Shown here: positions 1 to 7,765 of the stretch, piece by piece
Position numbering within the stretch: the stretch's first letter is position 1
Layout: each line of letters begins with the position of its first letter
The notes under the pieces: generated by a model
The model's database searches: none
What the model saw: the letters and a program-made list of their open reading frames with translations, nothing else
Told to the model about the DNA's origin: nothing
Source of the DNA: Sideroxydans lithotrophicus
GTDB lineage: Bacteria; Pseudomonadota; Gammaproteobacteria; Burkholderiales; Sulfuriferulaceae
Assembly (NCBI GenBank): GCA_022736605.1
Contig: DZDB01000034.1
Coordinates: 7,873-16,101, forward strand
Direction of reading: 5' to 3'
Length of the DNA stretch: 8,229 bases
Position numbers and translations under genes: made by a program

Positions 1-1374
1 TACATACCTGCGCATCTGATTTTGCTCCTGGCGCTGGAAATCGGCGTACTTATCACTTCCATGTACCTTGGCGTGACGGTACGTTTTTTTGAACAAGGTG
101 CGACGCCGCCCAGTTCCTTCGGCCCACTGTTTCCCAAAGCGATGCTATTTTCGGTGGTCATGCTGCTCATCATGACCGCATTCGGGATGTATGACGGTGG
201 CTGGATGTCTGGCGCACGCGTGGTGTTGCTGCGTATCGGTGCCAGCTTTTTGACTGGCTTCGTGGTGATGAGCCAGTTGTTTTACCTGTTTCCTGATCTT
301 CTGCTCGGGCGTGGTGTATTTTTGTTTTCGCTCGCTTTCGCGCTCATCGGCATCATCACAATCCGCTTCATATTTCTGCGCTGGTCCAACCATGCTTCAT
401 TTAAAAAACGCATCCTGGTATTGGGCAGCGGCAGTCGCGCGGCCAAGGTCGAACACTTCCTGCAAACAGTACCGGCTGCCCGCAGCCTGAACGTGATCGG
501 TTATCTGCCCTTGCAGGGCAGCCACCATTATGTCGAACACGCGCGTTTACTGCATGATGAAACCAGCCTGAGTGCAATCGCCTACAAATACAACATCGAC
601 GAAATCGTCATCGCCGTGCGTGACCGCCGCGATGGCGGTCTGCCGGTGGCCGAACTGCTGGAATGCAAGCTACGCGGTGTCAATGTGATGGAGCTGTCGA
701 GCTTCTTTGAGCGCGAAAACGGCCAGTTACAGATCGAATCGCTCAATGCCAGCTGGATTATTCTGTCTGAGGGCTTCAAGCAAGGGCTGGCGCGCGACAC
801 CGTCAAACGCATTTTCGACCTGCTGGTGAGCCTGTTCATGATGGCACTGACGCTGCCGATCATGCTGGTTGCTGCGCTGGCAATCTATCTGGAAAGTGGC
901 GGCCCCGTGTTGTATCGCCAGGAACGCGTCGGGCAGCATAACCAGCCATTCACCATCTTCAAGTTTCGCAGCATGCGCTGTGATGCGGAAAAAGACGGCA
1001 AACCACGCTGGGCCGGCAAGGACGATGACCGTACCACGCGCGTGGGACGTTTTATTCGCCGCGTTCGCATCGACGAACTGCCGCAACTGTTCAACGTATT
1101 CATGGGGCAAATGAGCTTTGTCGGGCCGCGCCCGGAACGGCCTTTCTTTGTTGATGAACTGAGCAAACAGATTCCCTATTACAACAGCCGCCATATCGTC
1201 AAACCCGGCATTACCGGCTGGGCACAGGTGCGCTACGCGTATGGCGCCAGCGTCGAAGACGCCATCGAAAAACTTCAGTACGACCTGTATTACGTCAAAA
1301 ATCACACCCTGTTTCTGGATTTCATGGTGTTGTTCCAGACCATCCAGGTGGTGTTGTGGGGTAAAGGGCAATAA
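1..1374 (+). CDS. PEP-CTERM/XrtA-associated sugar transferase (polyprenyl-phosphate phosphoglycosyl transferase), 5' partial
   Basis: Membrane enzyme expected to transfer a sugar-1-phosphate from a nucleotide sugar to undecaprenyl phosphate, the first step of exopolysaccharide repeat-unit assembly. The frame is open from base 1 (YIPAHLILLLALE), so the gene begins just upstream; family members usually carry a short lead ending in a similar YIP motif, so probably only about ten residues are missing. The TTG at 22 falls inside the first membrane helix and is not a credible start. Counting from the first codon in the window: about four hydrophobic segments in residues 5-127; a Rossmann-like CoA-binding domain with GSGSRA at 142-147; one more membrane segment near 275-297; then the bacterial sugar-transferase domain to the end, with KFRSMR, the catalytic Asp-Glu pair D358-E359 in DELPQL, and the VGPRPERP and KPGITGWAQV motifs. 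All key residues are present. It lies 5 bp before prsK. The exact sugar cannot be read from the sequence. Family assignment is confident. Confidence 0.93.
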   Translation, partial: YIPAHLILLLALEIGVLITSMYLGVTVRFFEQGATPPSSFGPLFPKAMLFSVVMLLIMTAFGMYDGGWMSGARVVLLRIGASFLTGFVVMSQLFYLFPDLLLGRGVFLFSLAFALIGIITIRFIFLRWSNHASFKKRILVLGSGSRAAKVEHFLQTVPAARSLNVIGYLPLQGSHHYVEHARLLHDETSLSAIAYKYNIDEIVIAVRDRRDGGLPVAELLECKLRGVNVMELSSFFERENGQLQIESLNASWIILSEGFKQGLARDTVKRIFDLLVSLFMMALTLPIMLVAALAIYLESGGPVLYRQERVGQHNQPFTIFKFRSMRCDAEKDGKPRWAGKDDDRTTRVGRFIRRVRIDELPQLFNVFMGQMSFVGPRPERPFFVDELSKQIPYYNSRHIVKPGITGWAQVRYAYGASVEDAIEKLQYDLYYVKNHTLFLDFMVLFQTIQVVLWGKGQ

Positions 1375-1379
1375 CGCCG

Positions 1380-3497
1380 ATGTCACTCAGCCTGAACGCC
1401 ACATTCATCAGCTATGCCCTGGCTGCCCTGGCGTTTGCCGGGCTGGGTGTAGCAGCGCTGCTGGATGCGCGCCGTGCACGCACTGCCGGACTCGCGGCGG
1501 CCAGCCTGGTGTCGGCATTGTGGGCGGGCTTTGTCGCCAGTGATGCACAGCATGGACACAACATCGGCTTCGCAGCAGCCTTGCTTGAACTCGTACGCGA
1601 TGCCGCGTGGCTGTATTTTCTCATCGACGTACTGATCCAGCGCGAGGGCATCGCCACCCGCGCCTTGCGCATATTGTCCATCGGCCGCACCGTGTTGCTG
1701 ACCTACAGTGCGCTGCTAATGCTGCGTATTTTAGCGGGCGAATTCATTGACTTAAATGCGCTGTCGCGCATCCCGCTGTTCGACACCCTGCTGTCAGGCG
1801 CCGCCAGCCGTGCGGTGCTGGCGGTTGCCGGCATGGTATTGGTTGAACAGCTGTTTCGTAGCACCCGTAGCGAAGACCGCTGGAGCATCAAATACCTTTG
1901 CTTCGGACTGGGTGGGCTATTTGTGTATGATTTTTATCTTTACGCCGACGCCATGCTGTTCCAGCATATCGACGCCGAAATCTGGGCCGGACGCGGCATC
2001 GTCGATGCCCTGACCGTGCCACTGATCGCCATTTCGGCCAAGCGCAACCCAAACTGGGATTTACGCGTCACCTTATCGCGCCGTCTGTTCTTTCATAGTG
2101 CGGCGCTGCTCGGCGCAGGCATTTATCTACTCATCATGGCCGCCGCCGGCTATTACATCCGCACCTTCGGCGGTGAGTGGAGCAGCATCTTGCAAGCCGC
2201 GTTCCTGTTCGGCGCGTTCATCATGCTGCTGTCGATTCTGTTTTCCGGCACTTTACGCGCCCGCGTGCGGGTATTTTTCAGCAAGCACTTTTTCAGTTAC
2301 AGCTACGATTACCGCGATGAATGGCTCAATTTCACCCGCATCCTGTCGCAGGGTAACCCGGGCGAACAACTTTGCAGCCGCGCCATTCAGGCGGTTGCCG
2401 GGCTGGTAGAAAGCCAGTCCGGGGCGTTGTGGCTGGCACGAGACCCACACCATTTCAGCCGTATCGTGCACTGGAATATGGCGCAAGCCGACGGCATTGA
2501 AGCGACCGATGGCGAATTCGCCCGATTTCTGACTGAACGGGAATGGGTCATCAATCTTGACCAATACGCCGCCCAACCTGAACTTTATGAAGGGCTGACG
2601 TTACCCACCTGGATCACCGCCATCCCGAACGCCTGGCTGGTGGCACCCTTGCTGGTGCGTGACAAACTGATCGGTTTCATGATGGTTGGCCGCTCACTCG
2701 GCAAGGTCACATTTGACTGGGAAGTCAGCGACCTGATCAAAACTGCCGCACGCCAGGCCGCCGCCAATCTCGCACAAATGGAGGCAGCCGAAGCGCTGAC
2801 CGTGGCGCGCCAGTTTGAATCGTTCAACCGCATGGCAGCGTTTGTCGTGCACGATCTGAAAAACCTCATTGCCCAGCAATCCTTGCTGGTGAGCAACGCC
2901 GACAAACACAAACACAATCCCGAATTCGTCGACGACATGATCAGCACGGTTGAGAGCTCGGTCGCACGCATGAACCGCCTGCTCGGCCAGCTCAAGGGCG
3001 GTGGCTCATTGACAGTTGGCGCGCAAGCCATCGCATTGGATGTATTGCTGACCGAAATCATCGCCGACAAACACGCTTATCGTCTGAAACCAGCATTGCA
3101 AGTGACCGTAGCCGATATCCGCGTCGCCGCCGACCGTGAACGCCTCAAACGTGTGCTTGGTCACATTCTGCAAAATGCGCTGGAAGCGACGCCCTACACC
3201 GGCAACATCGACATCCATCTAGCGCAAGACAACGCAAACGCCTTGATACAAATCGTCGACAACGGCTGTGGCATGGACGACAACTTCGTCCGCGAACGGC
3301 TGTTTCGCCCATTCGATTCGACCAAAGGTTCAGGCATGGGCATCGGTGCATACGAATGCCGAGAGTACATCACCGAACTGGGTGGGCGCATCGACGTGAC
3401 CAGTACCCCGGGCGCCGGTACCACTTTCCACATCACCATCCCCTTGGCGCCGATCGTTGGCCAAGTTCATCCGGAGAAGCCAATTGAGCGAACATAA
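1380..3497 (+). CDS. prsK: XrtA/PEP-CTERM system sensor histidine kinase PrsK
   Basis: Inner-membrane histidine kinase, partner of the PrsR regulator encoded next. The 705-residue protein is near the usual size for the family. Residues 1-290 hold about eight to nine hydrophobic segments (for example 8-28, 37-54, 64-86, 98-119, 143-157, 170-190, 235-258, 270-290) with no large periplasmic domain. Residues about 315-470 look like a GAF domain. The phosphorylation site is H491 in FVVHDLKN, followed by a helical dimerisation region. The ATPase domain has N599 in the N box (LQNALEA), D627-N-G-C-G in the G1 box, FRPFDSTK, and the glycine-rich G650-SGMGIG G2 box, so the kinase looks intact. ATG 1380 is the first usable start, 5 bp after the sugar transferase stop, with AAAGGG about 11 bases upstream; coupling with the preceding gene is likely. 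The 3' end overlaps prsR by 14 bases. The signal sensed is unknown. Confidence 0.93.
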   Translation: MSLSLNATFISYALAALAFAGLGVAALLDARRARTAGLAAASLVSALWAGFVASDAQHGHNIGFAAALLELVRDAAWLYFLIDVLIQREGIATRALRILSIGRTVLLTYSALLMLRILAGEFIDLNALSRIPLFDTLLSGAASRAVLAVAGMVLVEQLFRSTRSEDRWSIKYLCFGLGGLFVYDFYLYADAMLFQHIDAEIWAGRGIVDALTVPLIAISAKRNPNWDLRVTLSRRLFFHSAALLGAGIYLLIMAAAGYYIRTFGGEWSSILQAAFLFGAFIMLLSILFSGTLRARVRVFFSKHFFSYSYDYRDEWLNFTRILSQGNPGEQLCSRAIQAVAGLVESQSGALWLARDPHHFSRIVHWNMAQADGIEATDGEFARFLTEREWVINLDQYAAQPELYEGLTLPTWITAIPNAWLVAPLLVRDKLIGFMMVGRSLGKVTFDWEVSDLIKTAARQAAANLAQMEAAEALTVARQFESFNRMAAFVVHDLKNLIAQQSLLVSNADKHKHNPEFVDDMISTVESSVARMNRLLGQLKGGGSLTVGAQAIALDVLLTEIIADKHAYRLKPALQVTVADIRVAADRERLKRVLGHILQNALEATPYTGNIDIHLAQDNANALIQIVDNGCGMDDNFVRERLFRPFDSTKGSGMGIGAYECREYITELGGRIDVTSTPGAGTTFHITIPLAPIVGQVHPEKPIERT
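3473..3479 (+). promoter_or_regulatory. Ribosome binding site for prsR inside the prsK tail
   Basis: GGAGAAG sits 4 bases before TTG 3484 (7 bases counted from GGAG). It fixes the prsR start at 3484 rather than the upstream in-frame TTG at 3457. The protein then begins MSEHKPILLVVEDD, so the first beta strand of the receiver domain starts at the expected distance from the N-terminus. The site lies within prsK codons, which suggests translational coupling. Confidence 0.75.
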
Positions 3498-4836
3498 ACC
3501 CATCCTGCTGGTAGTTGAGGACGATCCCGGCCTGCAAAAGCAGATCCGCTGGAGTCTGGAAGATTACGACGTGCAACTGGCCGCAGACCGTGAATCTGCG
3601 CTCAATCAGATTCGCCGCTTCGAGCCTGCTGTGGTACTGCTGGATCTCGGCTTGCCGCCGTTCCCCGACAGCGCCGAAGAGGGTCTGGCAAGCTTGCAGC
3701 AAATTATCATGCTGGCACCCGCCACCAAAATCATCGTGGTGACAGGCAACCAGGATCGCGCCAACGCTGTTAAAGCCATCAACCAGGGCGCGTACGATTT
3801 CTATCAGAAACCGTTCGACCCGCAGATCCTCGGCATGATTATCGCGCGCGCATTTCGCGTGCACGCACTGGAACAGGAAAATCGTGTGCTGCAGCAACGC
3901 CAACCGGACGAGGCCATGCAAGGCATCGTCACCGGTGCGGCAGAAATGCTCAAGGTTTGCCGTACCGTGGAAAAAGTCGCCCCATCCAACGCCACCGTCC
4001 TGCTACTGGGCGAATCTGGCACCGGCAAGGAGTTACTGGCACGTGCGGTTCACCAGCTCTCCACTCGCGCCACTGAGCGTTTCGTCGCCATCAACTGCGC
4101 TGCAATTCCCGACGCACTTTTGGAGTCCGAGCTGTTCGGTTATGAAAAAGGTGCGTTTACCGGTGCTTCCAAGCAGACTGTTGGCAAAATCGAATACGCC
4201 AGCAAAGGCACCCTGTTTCTGGACGAAATCGGCGATTTGCCACTGCCTTTGCAAGCCAAATTACTGCGCTTCTTGCAGGAGCGCGTCATTGAGCGACTCG
4301 GTGGGCGTGGCGAAATTCCAGTCGATGTCCGTGTGGTCGGCGCAACCCACCAAAATCTCGAAGCACTGATCCAGGCCGGCAGTTTCCGTCAGGATTTGTA
4401 TTATCGCCTGTCCGAAATCAGCGTGATGATTCCGCCGCTGCGCGCACGCCAGGGCGACGCCGCGCTGCTCGCGCACGCGTTTCTGGAAAAATTCAGCCAG
4501 CAACAAAACCGTGCGCTCAAAGGCTTTACCCCGGAGGCAATTGACGCGATTGAATCCTACCCATGGCCGGGTAACGTGCGCGAAATGGAAAACGTCATCA
4601 AGCGCGCCGTCATCATGGCTGAAAGCGGTCAAATCAGCGCGCTGGATCTTGGACTAAAAGCGGATGCCGGCGAATCCCAGCCACTCAACCTGCGCCAGGT
4701 ACGTGATGAAGCCGAACGCCGCGCCGTGGTGCGTGCGCTCGGCCGCACCAACGGCAATATCGTACAGGCCGCCGAATTGCTGGGCGTCAGTCGCCCGACG
4801 CTGTATGACCTGCTTAATCGTTTCGGCCTCAAATAA
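3484..4836 (+). CDS. prsR: PEP-CTERM system response regulator PrsR, sigma-54 activator
   Basis: Cytoplasmic transcription activator, expected to be phosphorylated by PrsK and to drive sigma-54 promoters. With the TTG start at 3484 it is 450 residues, close to the family norm. Receiver domain at about 6-125: acidic residues E12-D13-D14, phospho-acceptor D54 (VVLLDLGLP), T87 and K109 (YQKP). After D54 there is an extended loop (PPFPDSAEEG). A short linker helix around 125-140 leads to the AAA+ domain at about 147-380: Walker A GESGTGKE at 176-183, the sigma-54 contact loop GAFTGA at 223-228, Walker B FLDE ending at D247-E248, the FRQDLYYRL region at 301-309, and sensor II WPGNVREMEN at 361-370. 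A Fis-type helix-turn-helix closes the protein at about 408-447 (NIVQAAELLGVSRPTLYDLL). Every motif needed for phosphorylation, ATP hydrolysis and sigma-54 contact is visible. The start overlaps the prsK end, supporting joint expression of kinase and regulator. Confidence 0.95.
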   Translation: MSEHKPILLVVEDDPGLQKQIRWSLEDYDVQLAADRESALNQIRRFEPAVVLLDLGLPPFPDSAEEGLASLQQIIMLAPATKIIVVTGNQDRANAVKAINQGAYDFYQKPFDPQILGMIIARAFRVHALEQENRVLQQRQPDEAMQGIVTGAAEMLKVCRTVEKVAPSNATVLLLGESGTGKELLARAVHQLSTRATERFVAINCAAIPDALLESELFGYEKGAFTGASKQTVGKIEYASKGTLFLDEIGDLPLPLQAKLLRFLQERVIERLGGRGEIPVDVRVVGATHQNLEALIQAGSFRQDLYYRLSEISVMIPPLRARQGDAALLAHAFLEKFSQQQNRALKGFTPEAIDAIESYPWPGNVREMENVIKRAVIMAESGQISALDLGLKADAGESQPLNLRQVRDEAERRAVVRALGRTNGNIVQAAELLGVSRPTLYDLLNRFGLK

Positions 4837-4952
4837 CGCTGTTGCCTGAATCGCACAGTCCTTGTGTATGATTCGATTGCACACGCGCTTGATATACTGA
4901 GGTCGCTAACAATTTTCCGCAGCGTATAAAAATAGTATTCGGGAGACTCGCC
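4837..4952 (+). promoter_or_regulatory. prsR-prsT intergenic region, possible prsT promoter or leader
   Basis: This 116-bp non-coding gap is the only substantial one in the window and looks richer in A and T than the flanking genes. It could hold a separate prsT promoter. I see a near-direct repeat, ATCGCACA at 4850-4857 and ATTGCACA at 4876-4883, with TGTG between them at 4863-4866, which could be an operator. TTGATA (4889-4894) and TATAAA (4925-4930) resemble promoter hexamers but are about 30 bp apart, so they do not pair as a standard sigma-70 promoter. No convincing -24/-12 sigma-54 element or hairpin-plus-T terminator is visible. GGGAGA at 4941-4946, 6 bases before the ATG, is the prsT ribosome binding site. 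Confidence 0.3.
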
Positions 4953-7733
4953 ATGCCACACCGTTCGCGCTTGCACCTTGCCTTGCTCGCGGCCTTGCTG
5001 ATCACCACGGGCTGTGGTGATTCAAGCAGCCAATACCTTGCTCAGGCAAAACAACTGGAAGCCAAGGGCGACGACAAAGGCGCGATTATCCAGTTCAAGA
5101 ATGCGCTGCAAAAAGATGATAAAAATGCCGAAGCGCGCTATCGGCTAGGCGTGTTGTATAACCGTACCGGTAATTATGCCTCGGCCGAAAAAGAACTGCG
5201 CCGCGCGCGCGATGCAGGCTATCCGGCTGATCAGGTCAGCATTGCGCTGGCAACCGCATTGCAAGGACAGGGCGCATTTCAGCGCGTGATTGAAGAGATC
5301 ATCATTCCTGATTCAGCCACGCCAATGTTGCGCGCGCAGTTGCTGGTGGCGCGTGGCAACGCCGAACTGGGATTGAACGACGCCGACAAAGCAGCCAAGT
5401 TATTCGAGGAGGCGCAGCAGCTGGCACCCAAACTGGCCGCAGTACACCTTGGCCTGGCGCGCATAGCGGTCACTCAGAACACTCCCGACAAGGCAATCAA
5501 TGAAGTCGACATCGCACTTGCGCAAGCGCCCGAAGACCATGACGCCTGGCTGATGAAGGGCGACTTGTTACGCCTGACCAACCAGCCCGATGCGGCACTC
5601 GTAGCCTACCAGTCAGCGATCAAGCACGACCCACGCAACATCCCGGCGCGCTTGAGTATTGCCTCGCTTTATTTGGCTAAAAACGAATTCGACGCGGCGC
5701 GCCAGCAAGTTGAGGCGGCGAATAAACTCGATGGTGGCAATCTGTCCGTGCGTTACATGCAAGGCCTGATCGCGTTCCGTAGCGGCAAGCTGCCTGAGGC
5801 ACGCGACGCATTGCAGCAGGTGCTCAAGGTCGCCCCAGAACACCTGCCCAGCCTGTTGCTGTCGGGTGCAATCAACTACGCACAGGGCTCGTATGAACAA
5901 GCCGCCAACCAGTTGGGTAAGGTGCTGGATAAAGTCCCGAACAGCGTATATGCCCGCAAACTGATGGCGGCGACGCAAGCCAAACTGGGGCAAAACGATC
6001 AGGCGCTGGCAACCTTGCAGCCGCTCAATCCAGAACAGTCCAGTGATCCGCAAATTCTGGCGTTGGCGGGCGATATTTACGTGCGCAACAAGCAATACGC
6101 AAAAGCCAATCAAATGCTGGAAAAAGCCGCCACGATTGATCCAAAAAGTGCGGCCATTCGCACCGGGCTGGGGATCAGCCGTCTGGCCAGTGGCGACGCT
6201 GACCGCGCGCTGGCTGATCTCGAATCCGCCGCCAGCCTGGATACCAGCAACGCCCATCAGGCCGACACCCTGCTCATCGTCACACTGCTGCGCGACAAGC
6301 AGTTCGACAAAGCCCTGCTGGCCATTGCCCAGCTGGATAAAAAGCAACCCAATAATCCGCTTACCTATAATTTCCGGGGTGGCGCCTACGTCGGCAAAAA
6401 AGACCTGGTCAACGCACGCAAGAGTTTCGAGCAAGCGCTGGCGATCAAGCCGGATTTCTTCCCGGCCGCCGCCAATCTGGCGCAGCTCGATCTGCAGGAT
6501 AAAAACCCGGCTGCCGCGCGCAAACGCTTTGAAACCCTGCTCCAGCACGACGCCAAAAACAGCCAGGCGATGCTCGCGCTGGCGCAATTCTCCGCCCAGG
6601 CGGGTCAGGAAAAAGATTACTTGAACTGGCTTGAACGCGCTGCCAAGGCGGCGCCGGACGCGGTCCAGCCGCGCCTGTTGCAGGCTGATTATTACCTGCG
6701 AAAAAACGATGCTGCCAAAGCGCTGGTGCTGGCGCGAGATGCGCGCATTGCCAACCCGAATAACCCCGCCGTGCTGGATATGCTGGGCAACGCCCAACTG
6801 GCCGCTGGTGACAATGACAACGCGCTCGTCAGTTTTCAGAAACTGACTGAAATGGCGCCTCAATCAGCGGCTGCGCAAGTCCGCCTGGCTACCGCTTACA
6901 GCACCTTGAAGCAAACCGACAATACCCGCGCAGCACTCAATCGTGCACTGCAAATCCAGCCCGGCTTTACCGATGCGGAAGTCGCATTGATCGGTCTGGA
7001 CGCCAAGGCCGGGCGCTATGCCGATGCGATCCAGACCACCCACAAGCTACAACAGCAGTTGCCGCAGGCGCCGCTAGGCTGGGTGCTTGAAGGCGATGTA
7101 CTGATGCAGCAGAAGCAGGCGGCGCAGGCGCTGCCTAAATACGAAACCGCCTGGCGACTGCAGAACAGCGGCCTGTTGGCAGTGAAGATCCATCAGGCCC
7201 AAATGCAGTTGGGCAAAACTGCCGATGCAGATGCACGTCTGCTCAACTGGCTCAATACACACCCGGCGGATACCGAGAGCCGACTGTACCTGGCACAAAA
7301 TGCAATGAACCGTAGTAACTACGCACTTGCCAATCAGAATTTCGCACTGCTGGTACAAAAATATCCCAACAACGTACTGATCCTGAACAACTATGCGTAC
7401 AGCCTGCAAAACACAAAAGACCCGCGTGCGCTCAACTACGCAGAGCGCGCACTCAAAACTGCACCGAACAATCCGGCGGTGATGGATACGCTGGCCGGCA
7501 TTCTGATGACGCAGGGCAAATCACAGCGTGCCGTGCAGTTGCTGCAACAGGCGCAATCGAAAGCGCCGGATAACGCAGAGATTCAATACCATTACGCCCA
7601 GGCGCTGGCGCAGTCCGGCGATGCCATGCGAGCGCGTGGCGAGTTGCAACGACTGCTGGACAGTGGCGTTGCCTTCTCAAAAGAAACCGAAGCGCGCGCG
7701 CTATTCAAACAGTTACAGACTGCTACACATTAA
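4953..7733 (+). CDS. prsT: XrtA/PEP-CTERM system TPR-repeat lipoprotein PrsT
   Basis: A 926-residue exported protein built almost wholly of tetratricopeptide repeats, in keeping with the roughly 900-residue PrsT family. Residues 1-20 form a signal peptide (basic PHRSRLH, then a hydrophobic core) ending in ITTGC. C21 is the only cysteine in the protein and is the likely lipidation site; T at -3 makes the lipobox weaker than average. +2 is Gly, not the Asp that favours inner-membrane retention, so outer-membrane anchoring facing the periplasm is likely. From about residue 32 to 900 TPR-like helix pairs recur about every 34 residues, roughly two dozen in all; clear ones lie at 468-500, 601-636, 804-838 and 839-872. 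Such superhelices bind protein partners, so a scaffold role in polysaccharide or PEP-CTERM protein export is plausible but unproven. ATG 4953 is supported by GGGAGA at the right spacing. A close relative follows 32 bp downstream. Confidence 0.92.
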   Translation: MPHRSRLHLALLAALLITTGCGDSSSQYLAQAKQLEAKGDDKGAIIQFKNALQKDDKNAEARYRLGVLYNRTGNYASAEKELRRARDAGYPADQVSIALATALQGQGAFQRVIEEIIIPDSATPMLRAQLLVARGNAELGLNDADKAAKLFEEAQQLAPKLAAVHLGLARIAVTQNTPDKAINEVDIALAQAPEDHDAWLMKGDLLRLTNQPDAALVAYQSAIKHDPRNIPARLSIASLYLAKNEFDAARQQVEAANKLDGGNLSVRYMQGLIAFRSGKLPEARDALQQVLKVAPEHLPSLLLSGAINYAQGSYEQAANQLGKVLDKVPNSVYARKLMAATQAKLGQNDQALATLQPLNPEQSSDPQILALAGDIYVRNKQYAKANQMLEKAATIDPKSAAIRTGLGISRLASGDADRALADLESAASLDTSNAHQADTLLIVTLLRDKQFDKALLAIAQLDKKQPNNPLTYNFRGGAYVGKKDLVNARKSFEQALAIKPDFFPAAANLAQLDLQDKNPAAARKRFETLLQHDAKNSQAMLALAQFSAQAGQEKDYLNWLERAAKAAPDAVQPRLLQADYYLRKNDAAKALVLARDARIANPNNPAVLDMLGNAQLAAGDNDNALVSFQKLTEMAPQSAAAQVRLATAYSTLKQTDNTRAALNRALQIQPGFTDAEVALIGLDAKAGRYADAIQTTHKLQQQLPQAPLGWVLEGDVLMQQKQAAQALPKYETAWRLQNSGLLAVKIHQAQMQLGKTADADARLLNWLNTHPADTESRLYLAQNAMNRSNYALANQNFALLVQKYPNNVLILNNYAYSLQNTKDPRALNYAERALKTAPNNPAVMDTLAGILMTQGKSQRAVQLLQQAQSKAPDNAEIQYHYAQALAQSGDAMRARGELQRLLDSGVAFSKETEARALFKQLQTATH

Positions 7734-7756
7734 GCCTGACTTAATTCACACCTGAT

Positions 7757-7760
7757 GGAG
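7757..7760 (+). promoter_or_regulatory. Ribosome binding site of the second prsT-like gene
   Basis: GGAG lies 5 bases before ATG 7766, in the 32-bp gap after the prsT stop. It supports this ATG as the start of the downstream gene, which is open to the window edge. The short gap with no visible terminator suggests the two lipoprotein genes share a transcript. Confidence 0.7.
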
Positions 7761-7765
7761 TCATC

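Noticed and set aside
22..24. TTG as the start of the sugar transferase
   Set aside because: It would cut into the first membrane helix, and the upstream in-frame codons encode YIPAH, matching the family lead; the real start is outside the window.
727..1386. 219-codon open frame on the minus strand
   Set aside because: Antisense to the conserved sugar-transferase domain, with no recognisable product and no convincing ribosome binding site.
2638..2656. TGGCAC followed by TTGC inside prsK
   Set aside because: The spacer is only 2 bases instead of 5, and the site is deep inside a coding region.
4851..4865. Possible sigma-54 promoter TCGCAC-N5-TTGT before prsT
   Set aside because: Spacing is right, but one base of the -24 GG and the C of the -12 GC are wrong, and these are the most conserved positions.
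4854..4866. CACA-GTCCT-TGTG as a terminator hairpin after prsR
   Set aside because: The stem is only four pairs and no run of T follows, so it is not a credible intrinsic terminator.
5613..6863. 416-codon open frame on the minus strand inside prsT
   Set aside because: It lies wholly antisense to a clear TPR coding sequence and its product has no recognisable domain or signal; long antisense frames are expected from biased codon use in GC-rich genes.
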